NCBI GenBank assembly: GCA_964602415.1
Contig: CAZRQL010000005.1
Coordinates: 1-64,000, forward strand
Reading direction: 5' to 3'
Source: CAZRQL01 sp964602415
Lineage (GTDB): Bacteria > Bacteroidota > Bacteroidia > Cytophagales > Flammeovirgaceae
DNA: 64,000 nucleotides
Positions 1 to 8,004 of the stretch are shown piece by piece (position 1 is the first letter of the stretch; every line of letters begins with the position of its first letter). The notes beneath the pieces were generated by a model. That model was not told the origin of the DNA. It searched no databases and saw only the letters and a program-made list of their open reading frames with translations. Both the position numbers and the translations under genes were made by a program.

Positions 1-2
1 AA

Positions 3-119
3 GCGGGCTTAATCCAAGGCACCATCAACCCGCCGACCATCAAATACTGCATCAACAAACAAAACTGGGCACAAGCCAGAGAGTTATTTGCAGTTTTTTT
101 TGAAATAAAAAATTCTTAA
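3..119 (+). CDS. C-terminal fragment of an unrecognised protein
   Basis: An open frame enters from the left edge and runs 38 codons to a TAA at 117-119. The peptide has ordinary protein composition (a Trp, a Cys, alternating hydrophobics) and ends with a hydrophobic-then-charged tail ending KNS. It lies 14 bp before the next start on the same strand, so it is probably the 3' end of a gene cotranscribed with the DinB-like gene. Too little remains to assign a family, and the other two frames close earlier or look less protein-like. Reality of the gene is an inference from frame and spacing only. Confidence 0.45.
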   Translation, partial: AGLIQGTINPPTIKYCINKQNWAQARELFAVFFEIKNS

Positions 120-133
120 TTATCGCAAAAAAT

Positions 134-595
134 ATGCAACCCAAAACAAACTCACTCGTATCGCTTTGGTTGGAAGCCCGCACGCGCTTCTCCAACCAAC
201 TGGAAGCCATCACCGAAGCCGACCTACCCAAAAAGTTGGCCGATTCGCCCAATTCGGTGGGCTTTCTGATTCGACACATAGGCGATGTGGAATTGCTTTT
301 TGCCAAAAATGTGTTTGGCGATAGCTCGGTTAAAGTTTTTGCCAAAACCGTCATAGACAAGCAAGACACCGGCGAATGGACGGACTTGCAAGCCTTGAAA
401 GCCTACGTGGCAGAATCGTTTGAAAAACTCAAAACTGTGCTGGACAAACAAAGCGATGCAGATTGGGAAAATACCATCACCACGCAGGAGTTTGGTACAA
501 AAACCAAAGCGGAAGCCTTGGACAGGATTACCTCGCATACAGCCTACCATGCCGGGCAGTTGGCCATCATCAAAAAATATGGTACAACAAATTGA
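134..595 (+). CDS. DinB-like (YfiT/BstA superfamily) four-helix protein
   Basis: A 153-residue all-helical protein of the DinB/DUF664-like superfamily, whose members are metal-binding four-helix bundles; many act as thiol-dependent S-transferases or have unknown roles. Three histidines match the family's metal site: H48 in the RHIGDVE segment, and H135 and H139 in a SHTAYHAGQL segment near the C-terminus, the usual H...HxxxH arrangement. There is no signal peptide, so it is cytoplasmic. The ATG lies 2 bp ahead of nothing else in frame and the next gene starts 2 bp after its stop, so the two are likely cotranscribed. The substrate cannot be read from the sequence. Confidence 0.8.
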   Translation: MQPKTNSLVSLWLEARTRFSNQLEAITEADLPKKLADSPNSVGFLIRHIGDVELLFAKNVFGDSSVKVFAKTVIDKQDTGEWTDLQALKAYVAESFEKLKTVLDKQSDADWENTITTQEFGTKTKAEALDRITSHTAYHAGQLAIIKKYGTTN

Positions 596-597
596 CA

Positions 598-1311
598 ATG
601 AAAAATCTGCTGGCAATTGTCCTTCCGGTGCTTTTGGTTTTATGGCAAACAAGGGCTGATGCCCAAAATATCGTGTACGGCGGCATTTTCCCCACCATTG
701 ACCATAGCGGCAAACTCTCAGACAAATGGGCTTACCACAGCTACATATTTGCAGCCATCAAGCCCTATTCGCACCAAGACCAAACCGACAAAAGCCGCAT
801 GCTGTATGCTTATGGCGAGTGGGGGCTTACGTACAGCTTGACAGAGCGACTGAGTGCTACTTCGGCCTATGTCTATGAAAGACAGCAGCCTTTTGAGGGC
901 GACTACCGCAACGAAAACCGTTTTCATCAACAACTTACCTACCAATTACCCCTTTCCGAAAAACTGACTTTAAAACAACGCCTGCGCTTTGATGCAAGGT
1001 TTATCGAAAACAGAGCCACCAAACAAACGCCTTTTACGCATCGCTTGCGTTATCTATTAGGGATTTCTCAAAATATTACGCCTTCTGTGTATTGGTTTGC
1101 GTACAGCGAATTTTTCTTTGATACCAAAAACCAATTCAAATTCAATGAAAACTGGTCGGCTTTGCAGATAGGCAAAAAAATCAAGGCCCGGCACGCCGTC
1201 GAGTTGGGCTATTTGTACGTGGGTTGGGTGCGCAATTCGCAAAACGATTGGCTGCACCAGCACTATTTGCAGCTCACATGGGTCAGCAGGGTTGATTTTT
1301 CCAAAAAATAA
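598..1311 (+). CDS. DUF2490-type outer-membrane protein
   Basis: A 237-residue protein with a clear Sec signal peptide (MKNLLAIVLPVLLVLW then a cut near ADAQ) followed by alternating-polarity strands rich in Tyr, Trp and Phe, typical of a small outer-membrane beta barrel of the DUF2490 family, whose function is unknown. A longer frame begins at 463 inside the DinB gene, but the ATG at 598 gives a perfect signal peptide and follows the DinB stop by 2 bp, so I chose 598. The final residues (LTWVSRVDF then KK) are barrel-like. It is probably cotranscribed with the DinB gene. No substrate can be inferred. Confidence 0.75.
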   Translation: MKNLLAIVLPVLLVLWQTRADAQNIVYGGIFPTIDHSGKLSDKWAYHSYIFAAIKPYSHQDQTDKSRMLYAYGEWGLTYSLTERLSATSAYVYERQQPFEGDYRNENRFHQQLTYQLPLSEKLTLKQRLRFDARFIENRATKQTPFTHRLRYLLGISQNITPSVYWFAYSEFFFDTKNQFKFNENWSALQIGKKIKARHAVELGYLYVGWVRNSQNDWLHQHYLQLTWVSRVDFSKK

Positions 1312-1343
1312 ATTCAAATCAGAAATTGTTTGTTTTAAAAATA

Positions 1344-1365
1344 TATTTCGTTTTTTTGCGAAATA
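1344..1365. promoter_or_regulatory. Palindromic operator, TATTTCG-N8-CGAAATA
   Basis: Seven-base perfect inverted arms (TATTTCG at 1344-1350, CGAAATA at 1359-1365) separated by TTTTTTTG, ending 29 bp before the thioredoxin ATG. Arms of this composition resemble the sites used by ArsR/SmtB-type repressors in Bacteroidota, and the cassette behind it is of the kind ArsR proteins control. The palindrome is seen; the identity of the regulator is inferred, and no arsR gene lies in the window. Confidence 0.55.
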
Positions 1366-1394
1366 CTAAATTCTACTTCACTAAAAAAATCTAT

Positions 1395-1628
1395 ATGAAA
1401 ACCATTAAAATTTTGGGAACAGGTTGCCCCAAGTGCAAGCAAACCGAAGCCAATGTGAAAGAAGCCGTTTCGCAGTTGGGCATCCAAGCCAATATCATCA
1501 AGGTAGAGGATATTCAGGAAATTATGGCTTACAACGTGCTCACTACGCCTGTTTTGGTGATTGACGAGCAAATCAAAATCAAAGGCAAAGTAGCGCAAGT
1601 CAATGAAATTGTTGAACTTTTAAAATAA
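1395..1628 (+). CDS. Small thioredoxin-family redox protein (CPKC)
   Basis: A 77-residue protein with a CxxC active site at C11-P-K-C14 directly after the first strand and a cis-Pro-type TTPVLVIDE segment, matching the small 'redox-active disulfide protein 2' branch of the thioredoxin superfamily. The open frame reaches back to 1326, but the upstream residues are low-complexity Phe/Lys translated from the operator region, and the ATG at 1395 gives the standard family N-terminus (MKTIKILGTGC). There is no signal peptide, so it is cytoplasmic. It is first in a tight cassette with a rhodanese (6 bp on) and a permease, suggesting a redox partner for handling a thiol-reactive metalloid or sulfur species. 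Confidence 0.88.
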   Translation: MKTIKILGTGCPKCKQTEANVKEAVSQLGIQANIIKVEDIQEIMAYNVLTTPVLVIDEQIKIKGKVAQVNEIVELLK

Positions 1629-1634
1629 AATACA

Positions 1635-2027
1635 ATGGAAACCACAGAAAAAGTAAAAGAAATTTGCCCTACCACCACTCAGCAGTGGATAGCCGAAGGG
1701 GCTGTTTTGGTAGATGTGCGCGAGCAAGACGAGGTCAATGAGCTGGCTTACGATGTACCCAATTTGTTGCACATTCCTTTGAGCGAATTTGAAGAGCGAT
1801 ACCAAGAAGTTCCCAAAGACAAAAAGGTGGTAATGGCCTGCAAAGGCGGAGGCAGAAGCCTCAAAGCGACCTATTATTTGATCAACCAAGGCTACGACCG
1901 AGAAAAAGTGGTCAATATGCAGCATGGGATTATCCGTTGGGTACAACGCGGCTTTCCCACCAAAGGCGATACTTCCGCTGTTTTGGGCAACCAAGGCGAT
2001 TGTTGTTCTACACCCGGCTGTTGCTAA
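1635..2027 (+). CDS. Rhodanese-like sulfurtransferase, cysteine-rich tail
   Basis: A 130-residue single-domain rhodanese. The active-site loop CKGGGRS (C69-S75) carries the catalytic cysteine that takes up persulfide; the VDVRE motif near residue 27 and the WVQRGFP segment near the end are typical of single-domain rhodaneses. The last residues form a CC...CC cluster (ending CCSTPGCC), a likely extra thiol or metal ligand site not needed for the fold. It lacks a signal peptide. It sits 6 bp after the thioredoxin stop and 11 bp before the permease start, so all three should be one transcript. A role in sulfur relay or in reducing or ligating a thiophilic toxicant is inferred from this company. 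Confidence 0.88.
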   Translation: METTEKVKEICPTTTQQWIAEGAVLVDVREQDEVNELAYDVPNLLHIPLSEFEERYQEVPKDKKVVMACKGGGRSLKATYYLINQGYDREKVVNMQHGIIRWVQRGFPTKGDTSAVLGNQGDCCSTPGCC

Positions 2028-2038
2028 AAACTGACGCT

Positions 2039-3013
2039 ATGTTCGATTGGATACAAACTCTTGCCGATTGGTTGGTGTATCAAGTGTTCGGAATTGCCCA
2101 AGGCTCACACTTGGGCAGTTCTTTGAATTTCTTTATTTACGATACACTCAAAATTTTGCTGCTGCTCTTTCTGATCACCTTTGTGATGGGCATTGTCAAT
2201 TCTTACTTCCCGATAGACCGCATCCGCAATTTTCTATCGAGAAATAAGCTCTACGGCTCAGAGTATTTGATAGCCTCAACTTTTGGGGCAATTACGCCGT
2301 TTTGTTCGTGCTCTTCCGTGCCTTTGTTTATTGGTTTTGTGAAGGGTGGGATTCCGTTGGGGATTACGTTTGCGTTTTTGATTACTTCGCCACTGGTCAA
2401 TGAGGTGGCAATCGCGATGTTTATTGGCATGTTTGGCTGGAAAAGCACACTGATTTACGTTTTGAGCGGGATTTTGTTGGGTACGGTTGGCGGGTTTATT
2501 TTGGGCAAACTCAAGTTAGAGCCATTGCTTTCCGATTGGGTACAAAATATTTTGAACAATGCCCAAACAGAAGCTGAATTAGAAGAAGAGCCTAAAACTT
2601 TTGTACAGCGTTTGCCTGAAATTGGCAAAGAGGCTTTGGGTATTGTCAGAAGCGTATTTTGGTATGTGATTATTGGCATTGGGATTGGGGCTTTGATGCA
2701 CGGATTCATCCCGACAGGCTTTTTTGAGCAATACATCAGCAAAGACAATCCCTTGGCTGTGCCTTTGGCAGTGATTTTAGCCGTGCCTATGTACAGCAAT
2801 GCAGCAGGTATATTGCCTATTATTCAGGTGTTGGTGCAAAAGGGCATCCCTTTGGGTACGGCAATTGCCTTTATGATGGGTGTGGTGGGGCTTTCACTGC
2901 CCGAGGCTACTTTACTCAAAAAAGTAATGTCTGCCAAATTGATAGCCATTTTCTTTGGTATAGTAACGGCTTGTATTATTGTTTCGGGGTATGTGTTTAA
3001 TATATTGCTCTAA
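2039..3013 (+). CDS. YraQ/ArsP-type permease
   Basis: A 324-residue polytopic membrane protein with about eight hydrophobic segments. The hallmark FCSCSS motif (residues 88-93, with C89 and C91) followed by SVPLFIGFVKGGIPLG, repeated in the second half as a PMYSNAAGILPI / KGIPLGTAIAFMMG segment, identifies the YraQ/DUF318 family. That family includes the ArsP exporters of trivalent organoarsenicals. A hydrophilic acidic loop lies near residues 175-190. The open frame extends to 1937 inside the rhodanese, but ATG 2039 just after its stop gives the normal N-terminus. With the thioredoxin and rhodanese it forms a detoxification-like cassette; the exact substrate (organoarsenical, metal or thiol species) is not readable. 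Confidence 0.87.
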   Translation: MFDWIQTLADWLVYQVFGIAQGSHLGSSLNFFIYDTLKILLLLFLITFVMGIVNSYFPIDRIRNFLSRNKLYGSEYLIASTFGAITPFCSCSSVPLFIGFVKGGIPLGITFAFLITSPLVNEVAIAMFIGMFGWKSTLIYVLSGILLGTVGGFILGKLKLEPLLSDWVQNILNNAQTEAELEEEPKTFVQRLPEIGKEALGIVRSVFWYVIIGIGIGALMHGFIPTGFFEQYISKDNPLAVPLAVILAVPMYSNAAGILPIIQVLVQKGIPLGTAIAFMMGVVGLSLPEATLLKKVMSAKLIAIFFGIVTACIIVSGYVFNILL

Positions 3014-3262
3014 GAATAGCAAATGAACAGCTTAATCTGTTTATTTAAATTCTCAAAAAATAATAAACATTGACACCAAAACCATCAATCAAATAATAAT
3101 CTAACAATAAAATTAAACCAATAATAGGTGATTCTTTTGTAATATTATTAGCCAATTAATTAATTTCAAAAGATTAACATCTGATTGCAAGCCCAAAACC
3201 ACAGAGTCCGATCAGTTTTTAATTTTTTGGGCAAATAGTTGTTGGGTCATCCTTTTATTGGT

Positions 3263-3271
3263 TACAATTTG
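3263..3271 (+). promoter_or_regulatory. Weak candidate -7 element for gyrA
   Basis: TACAATTTG lies 32 bp before the gyrA ATG, close to the Bacteroidota -7 consensus TAnnTTTG but with one extra base; TTG triplets about 18 bp upstream could serve as the -33 box. Apart from this, the 290-bp stretch 3014-3303 is AT-rich with no open frame, no strong hairpin and nothing else I can name. Confidence 0.3.
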
Positions 3272-3303
3272 CTAACTTGCGCCGTTAAATTGAAATTTGC
3301 TCA

Positions 3304-5820
3304 ATGTCGCAAGAAAATATTGGAAGCATCATACCCATTTTCATAGAAGATGAGATGCGCGGTGCTTACATAGATTATTCTATGTCAGTGATTGTTTCTC
3401 GTGCGCTGCCGGATGTACGCGATGGCTTGAAGCCCGTTCATCGGCGAGTGTTGTTTGGTATGCACGAGATGAACCTTTACAGCAACCGTGCTTACATGAA
3501 GTCAGCCCGTATTGTGGGGGAGGTGTTGGGTAAATACCACCCTCACGGGGATGCTTCTGTGTATGACACGATGGTCAGAATGGCTCAAGATTGGTCTTTG
3601 CGTTATACGCTGGTGGACGGTCAGGGCAATTTTGGCTCTTTGGATGGAGATTCGCCTGCCGCCATGCGTTATACCGAGGCCAGACTCAAAAAGATAGCCG
3701 AAGAAATGCTCACCGATTTGGACAAAGAAACTGTGAATATGCAGCCCAACTATGACGACAAACTTACCGAGCCAACGGTGTTGCCTTCTCGCATTCCGAA
3801 TTTGCTCGTAAATGGTTCGGCGGGTATAGCAGTGGGTATGGCCACCAACATGCCTCCTCACAACCTTTGCGAAGTGGTGGACGGTATTGTGGCCTACATA
3901 GAAAACCGTGACATTTCGGTTGATGAGTTGATGAAGTATATCATCGCCCCTGATTTCCCTACGGGCGGGCAAATTTATGGCTACGAAGGGGTACGGTCTG
4001 CCTACCGAACCGGCAGGGGCAGGGTCGTAATCCGCTCTGAAGCCACCATCGAAGAACATAACGGACGCAGTACAATTATTTTTACCTCAATACCTTACCA
4101 GATTACCAAAGAGATATTGGTCAAAAAAGTAGCCGAGTTGGTCAATGAGAAAAAAATTGAAGGCATCTCTGATTTGAGAGACGAGTCAGACAGAAATGTC
4201 AGGATCGTGGTAGAAGTCAAAAGAGACGCTGAACCTCAGGTCGTTTTGATGAATTTGTACAAATACACTCAGTTTCAGCACAGTTTTTCCATCAACAATA
4301 TTGCTCTGGTAAAAGGTCGTCCTATGACCCTCAATCTCAAAGATTTGATACAGTATTGGGTAGAGCATAGGCATGAAATTGTGGTGCGGCGAACAGAATT
4401 TGATTTGCGCAAGGCCCGCGAAAAAGCCCATATTTTGGAGGGATACCTCAAGGCTTTAGACCACATTGACGAGATTATAGCCCTGATTCGCGCTTCATCG
4501 GATACCAAAACGGCCTCCGAAAGGCTTATAGAGAGGTTTGATTTTAGTGAAAAGCAAGCCGCTGCAATTTTAGAAATGCAATTGCGCCGTTTGACTGGCT
4601 TAGAGCGCGACAAGATTCAGGCAGACTATGCCGAAATCATGAAAAATATTGAATACTTCGAGTCTTTGCTGGCAGATGAAGTTATGCGTATGCAAGTGAT
4701 TAAAGATGAGCTTCTTGAAATAAGAAAAACTTATGGAGACAGCAGACGCAGCCAAATCGTTTATGATGCCGAAGAGATTGGGATTGAAGATATGATAGCT
4801 GATGATCAGGTGGTTATTACCATCTCACACCAAGGCTACATCAAGCGCACGTTGCTCACCGAATACCGATTGCAACATCGGGGGGGAGTGGGTCTCAAAG
4901 CCACCGGCACCAAAGACAACGACTTCACCGAGCATCTTTTTGTTGCCACAACCCACAATTATTTGCTCATTTTCACTGACAAAGGCAAGATATACTGGCT
5001 CAAAGTGTACCAAATACCCGAAGGTTCGCGCACCTCAAAGGGCAGGCCTTTGCAAAATTTGATTCAAATAGAAAAGGAAGAAAAGGTCAAGGCCGTCATC
5101 AATGTAAAAAACCTCAACGACCAAACCTACGTAAACAGTCATTTTTTGGTCATGTGCAGCGTGAAAGGCACTATCAAAAAAACTGTGTTGGAGGCTTTTT
5201 CAAGGCCACGTACTGCGGGGATTATTGCCCTCAATATCGAAGAAGGCGATTCGCTGCTTGACGTACAACTTACCGACGGGACGGCGGATGTTATTTTGGC
5301 CACCAAACGCGGTTATGCGGTTCGTTTCCAAGAAGATAAATTCCGCTCAATGGGCAGAACGGCAACCGGAGTGAAGGGCATCACACTGGCCGATGAAAAT
5401 GACAGGGTCGTAGGAATGGCCTGCGTGCAAGACAGGAACTCGCACCTTTTGGTGATTTCAGACAAAGGATTCGGCAAAAGGAGCGAAATAGAAGAATATC
5501 GGCTCACCAATCGAGGAGGCAAGGGGATTTTGACCATGCGCCTGACGGAAAAAACAGGGCAGCTCATTTCCATCATGAATGTAAATGACAACCAAGAACT
5601 AATGATTGTTACCCGTGCGGGAATAGCTATCCGTATGGAAATGAGTTCGATGCGCGTCATGGGTAGAGCCACCCAAGGCGTGAAACTCATTCGCCTCAAC
5701 GAAGATGACGAAATCGCCTCTATCGCCAAAATTGAGAAATTGGAAAACGGTCATGCTATTGAAGAAAACCAAACAGAGATAACAGAACTTGATTCAGAAT
5801 CTAATGATTTGGAGTCATAA
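3304..5820 (+). CDS. gyrA: DNA gyrase subunit A
   Basis: An 838-residue type IIA topoisomerase A subunit; with GyrB it introduces negative supercoils using ATP. The winged-helix/DNA-gate region holds the catalytic tyrosine Y123 (AMRYTEARL context), and the quinolone-determining loop is HPHGDASVYD at 79-88. Six C-terminal beta-pinwheel blades follow. The GyrA-box position has QHRGGVG (524-530), with a second NRGGKG-type sequence near 736-741; divergent boxes are usual in this phylum. The length is normal and the acidic tail (SESNDLES) is typical. Residue 84 is Ala, where E. coli GyrA has Ser83. The gene stands alone, preceded by 290 bp of AT-rich DNA and followed by an aminotransferase gene. 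Confidence 0.97.
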   Translation: MSQENIGSIIPIFIEDEMRGAYIDYSMSVIVSRALPDVRDGLKPVHRRVLFGMHEMNLYSNRAYMKSARIVGEVLGKYHPHGDASVYDTMVRMAQDWSLRYTLVDGQGNFGSLDGDSPAAMRYTEARLKKIAEEMLTDLDKETVNMQPNYDDKLTEPTVLPSRIPNLLVNGSAGIAVGMATNMPPHNLCEVVDGIVAYIENRDISVDELMKYIIAPDFPTGGQIYGYEGVRSAYRTGRGRVVIRSEATIEEHNGRSTIIFTSIPYQITKEILVKKVAELVNEKKIEGISDLRDESDRNVRIVVEVKRDAEPQVVLMNLYKYTQFQHSFSINNIALVKGRPMTLNLKDLIQYWVEHRHEIVVRRTEFDLRKAREKAHILEGYLKALDHIDEIIALIRASSDTKTASERLIERFDFSEKQAAAILEMQLRRLTGLERDKIQADYAEIMKNIEYFESLLADEVMRMQVIKDELLEIRKTYGDSRRSQIVYDAEEIGIEDMIADDQVVITISHQGYIKRTLLTEYRLQHRGGVGLKATGTKDNDFTEHLFVATTHNYLLIFTDKGKIYWLKVYQIPEGSRTSKGRPLQNLIQIEKEEKVKAVINVKNLNDQTYVNSHFLVMCSVKGTIKKTVLEAFSRPRTAGIIALNIEEGDSLLDVQLTDGTADVILATKRGYAVRFQEDKFRSMGRTATGVKGITLADENDRVVGMACVQDRNSHLLVISDKGFGKRSEIEEYRLTNRGGKGILTMRLTEKTGQLISIMNVNDNQELMIVTRAGIAIRMEMSSMRVMGRATQGVKLIRLNEDDEIASIAKIEKLENGHAIEENQTEITELDSESNDLES

Positions 5821-5875
5821 TGCCGCCCTTGACTCCGTGTTTTACGTTAAAAACTTATTCTAACCAATAATTTTT

Positions 5876-7003
5876 ATGTCCTCATCCAAAATTTGGCTTT
5901 CCTCTCCTCATATAGGTCAAAAAGAACGTGAATACGTAGCTCTGGCATTTGATACCAACTGGGTAGCTCCCTTGGGGCCTAATGTCAATGGCTTTGAAGA
6001 AGACTTAGCCCGCTACACAGGGACGAATTTTGCCGCCGCTTTGAGTTCTGGCACAGCCGCTTTACATTTGGCACTCATTATTTTAGGCGTTGAGCGCGGC
6101 GATGAAATCATCTGTCAATCTTTTACTTTTTGCGGCAGTGCCAATCCCATCGCTTACTTGGGGGCTACTCCGGTTTTTGTGGATTCGGAGCCTCAGACAT
6201 GGAATATGAGTCCCGATTTTTTGAGGTTGGCGATAGAAGACCGACTTGCCAAAGGTAAAAAACCAAAGGCTATCATTCCCGTTCATCTGTATGGTGTTCC
6301 TGCTAATATAGTAGAAATCAAAAAAATAGCCGATGAGTACCAAATCCCTATCATTGAAGATGCGGCTGAGGCTTTGGGCTCAAGCCTCAATGGCCAAGCC
6401 TGTGGAAGTTTTGGGGAACTGGGTGTGCTGTCTTTCAATGGCAACAAAATCATAACCACTTCAGGAGGAGGGGCTTTGATAGGCAACGACAAAGCCAAAA
6501 TAGAAAAAGCCCGTTTCCTCTCTACCCAAGCCCGCGATGCAGCCCCACACTACCAACACTCCGAGTTGGGCTACAACTACCGCATGAGCAACATCTGCGC
6601 CGGAATTGGCAGAGGACAAATGGAGGTCTTAAACCAACGCATAGCCGAAAGAAGGAAAAACTTTGAATTTTACAGAAATTTATTGAGTTCAGTAGAAGGT
6701 GTTGAATTTCAGGGAGAAATAGAAGGCAGTTTTTCCAATCGTTGGCTGACTGCACTGGTGATAGACTCTCACACAACAGGATTTAGCCGCGAAGACTTGC
6801 GTTTGCACATGGAAAAAGACAACATCGAGAGCCGGCCGCTTTGGAAGCCTATGCACATGCAGCCCTTGTATGCTGATGCTCCTTATTATGGCGAGAATGT
6901 GTGCGAAAAACTTTTTGAAAACGGTCTATGCCTACCTTCGGGAAGCAATTTGACTGACGAAGACAGAGAAAGAATTGCAGCGCAAATCAAAAAAATGCTC
7001 TAA
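5876..7003 (+). CDS. DegT/DnrJ/EryC1/StrS-family aminotransferase
   Basis: A 375-residue fold-type I PLP enzyme of the DegT family, which transaminates keto-sugar nucleotides during surface polysaccharide or glycan synthesis. The Schiff-base lysine is K191 in SFNGNKIITTSGGG; the PLP-phosphate motif SSGTAALHLAL is near residue 60, and the VEDAAEALG-like segment (IEDAAEALGS, about 161-170) contacts the cofactor ring. The protein begins KIWLSSPHIG, as in PglE/EpsN-like enzymes. It lies 55 bp after gyrA with no other sugar genes beside it; the nucleotide-sugar genes in this window are near 34 kb. Its TAA is interlocked with the accA stop on the other strand. The sugar substrate cannot be told. 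Confidence 0.88.
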   Translation: MSSSKIWLSSPHIGQKEREYVALAFDTNWVAPLGPNVNGFEEDLARYTGTNFAAALSSGTAALHLALIILGVERGDEIICQSFTFCGSANPIAYLGATPVFVDSEPQTWNMSPDFLRLAIEDRLAKGKKPKAIIPVHLYGVPANIVEIKKIADEYQIPIIEDAAEALGSSLNGQACGSFGELGVLSFNGNKIITTSGGGALIGNDKAKIEKARFLSTQARDAAPHYQHSELGYNYRMSNICAGIGRGQMEVLNQRIAERRKNFEFYRNLLSSVEGVEFQGEIEGSFSNRWLTALVIDSHTTGFSREDLRLHMEKDNIESRPLWKPMHMQPLYADAPYYGENVCEKLFENGLCLPSGSNLTDEDRERIAAQIKKML

Positions 7004-7947
7004 ACTTTATACACACCCATCGAAGCAAATTTATTGATTCTTTGGGCAACCCTTTCTTCAGGTGTCAGTTGGCTTAGTTGCTCTATATCTCTAACAATCA
7101 CTTCTTTGATTCTTGAAGCAGCAGCGGCGTAGTCTGTATGAGCACCCCCGATTGGCTCTTCGATGATTCCGTCTATCATACCCAGTTTGAGCATGTCGGG
7201 GGCGGTTAGTTTCAGGGCTTCTGCCGCCTGCTCTTTGTAGTCCCAACTCCTCCAAAGAATGGATGAGCAAGACTCAGGCGAAATGACTGAATACCATGTA
7301 TTTTCGAGCATATACACCCTGTCCCCTACTCCTATGCCTAAAGCCCCGCCTGACGCGCCTTCTCCTATGATGATACAGACAATGGGCACTTGCAAAACAG
7401 CCATCTCCTTGAGGTTGTGCGCGATGGCTTCTCCTTGACCTCGCTCTTCGGCCTCCAGACCCGGAAAAGCACCGGGGGTGTCTATTAGCGTAACGACAGG
7501 AATAGAAAATTTTTCTGCCAGTTTCATCAACCTCAGTGCTTTGCGGTATCCCTCGGGGTTGGCCATCCCAAAATTGCGGTATTGTCTTTGTTTGGTATTG
7601 CGCCCTTTTTGTTGCCCGATGAGCATGACCGCTTTGCCATCTATTTGGCAGAGGCCACCTACCACAGCCGGATCGTCCTTAACCGAGCGGTCGCCATGAA
7701 ACTCAACGAAGTCTGAGGTCATCAGTTCGATATAGTCCAATGTGTAAGGTCTGTCGCTGTGGCGAGAAAGTTGTACTCTTTGCCAGCGAGTCAATTTTTT
7801 GAACGTATCAACCTTTAGTTGTTGAAGTGTGGCTTCCAGTTGGGCAATAGGTGCTGATATATCTATATTTTTTTCAGTGGCTTCGCGTTTCATGTCGCGG
7901 ATTTTTTGCTCCAGATCAGCAATTGGTTTTTCAAAGTCTAACAACAT
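7000..7947 (-). CDS. accA: Acetyl-CoA carboxylase carboxyltransferase subunit alpha
   Basis: A 315-residue AccA, which with AccD moves the carboxyl group from carboxybiotin to acetyl-CoA to make malonyl-CoA, the first step of fatty acid synthesis. It starts with the usual coiled N-terminal helix (MLLDFEKPIADLEQKI), then the crotonase-like core with GQQKGRNTKQRQYRNFGM, the IDTPGAFPG motif and the oxyanion-hole GEGASGGALG stretch. Full length. It reads convergently with the aminotransferase and shares 4 bp at the stops. A good phylum-type promoter lies upstream (7972-8002). accD is not in the window, as is common. Confidence 0.97.
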   Translation of the reverse strand: MLLDFEKPIADLEQKIRDMKREATEKNIDISAPIAQLEATLQQLKVDTFKKLTRWQRVQLSRHSDRPYTLDYIELMTSDFVEFHGDRSVKDDPAVVGGLCQIDGKAVMLIGQQKGRNTKQRQYRNFGMANPEGYRKALRLMKLAEKFSIPVVTLIDTPGAFPGLEAEERGQGEAIAHNLKEMAVLQVPIVCIIIGEGASGGALGIGVGDRVYMLENTWYSVISPESCSSILWRSWDYKEQAAEALKLTAPDMLKLGMIDGIIEEPIGGAHTDYAAAASRIKEVIVRDIEQLSQLTPEERVAQRINKFASMGVYKV

Positions 7948-7971
7948 GTGCTTATTTTTTCAACTAACGCA

Positions 7972-8002
7972 CAAATCTAAGTTGGCTTGGTTCAAAAACA
8001 AA
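7972..8002 (-). promoter_or_regulatory. Promoter of accA (TTTG-N19-TAGATTTG)
   Basis: On the minus strand TTTG (7999-8002) is followed after 19 bases by TAGATTTG (7972-7979), an exact match to the Bacteroidota -33/-7 consensus with allowed spacing. It lies 24 bp upstream of the accA ATG. Confidence 0.7.
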
Positions 8003-8004
8003 AT

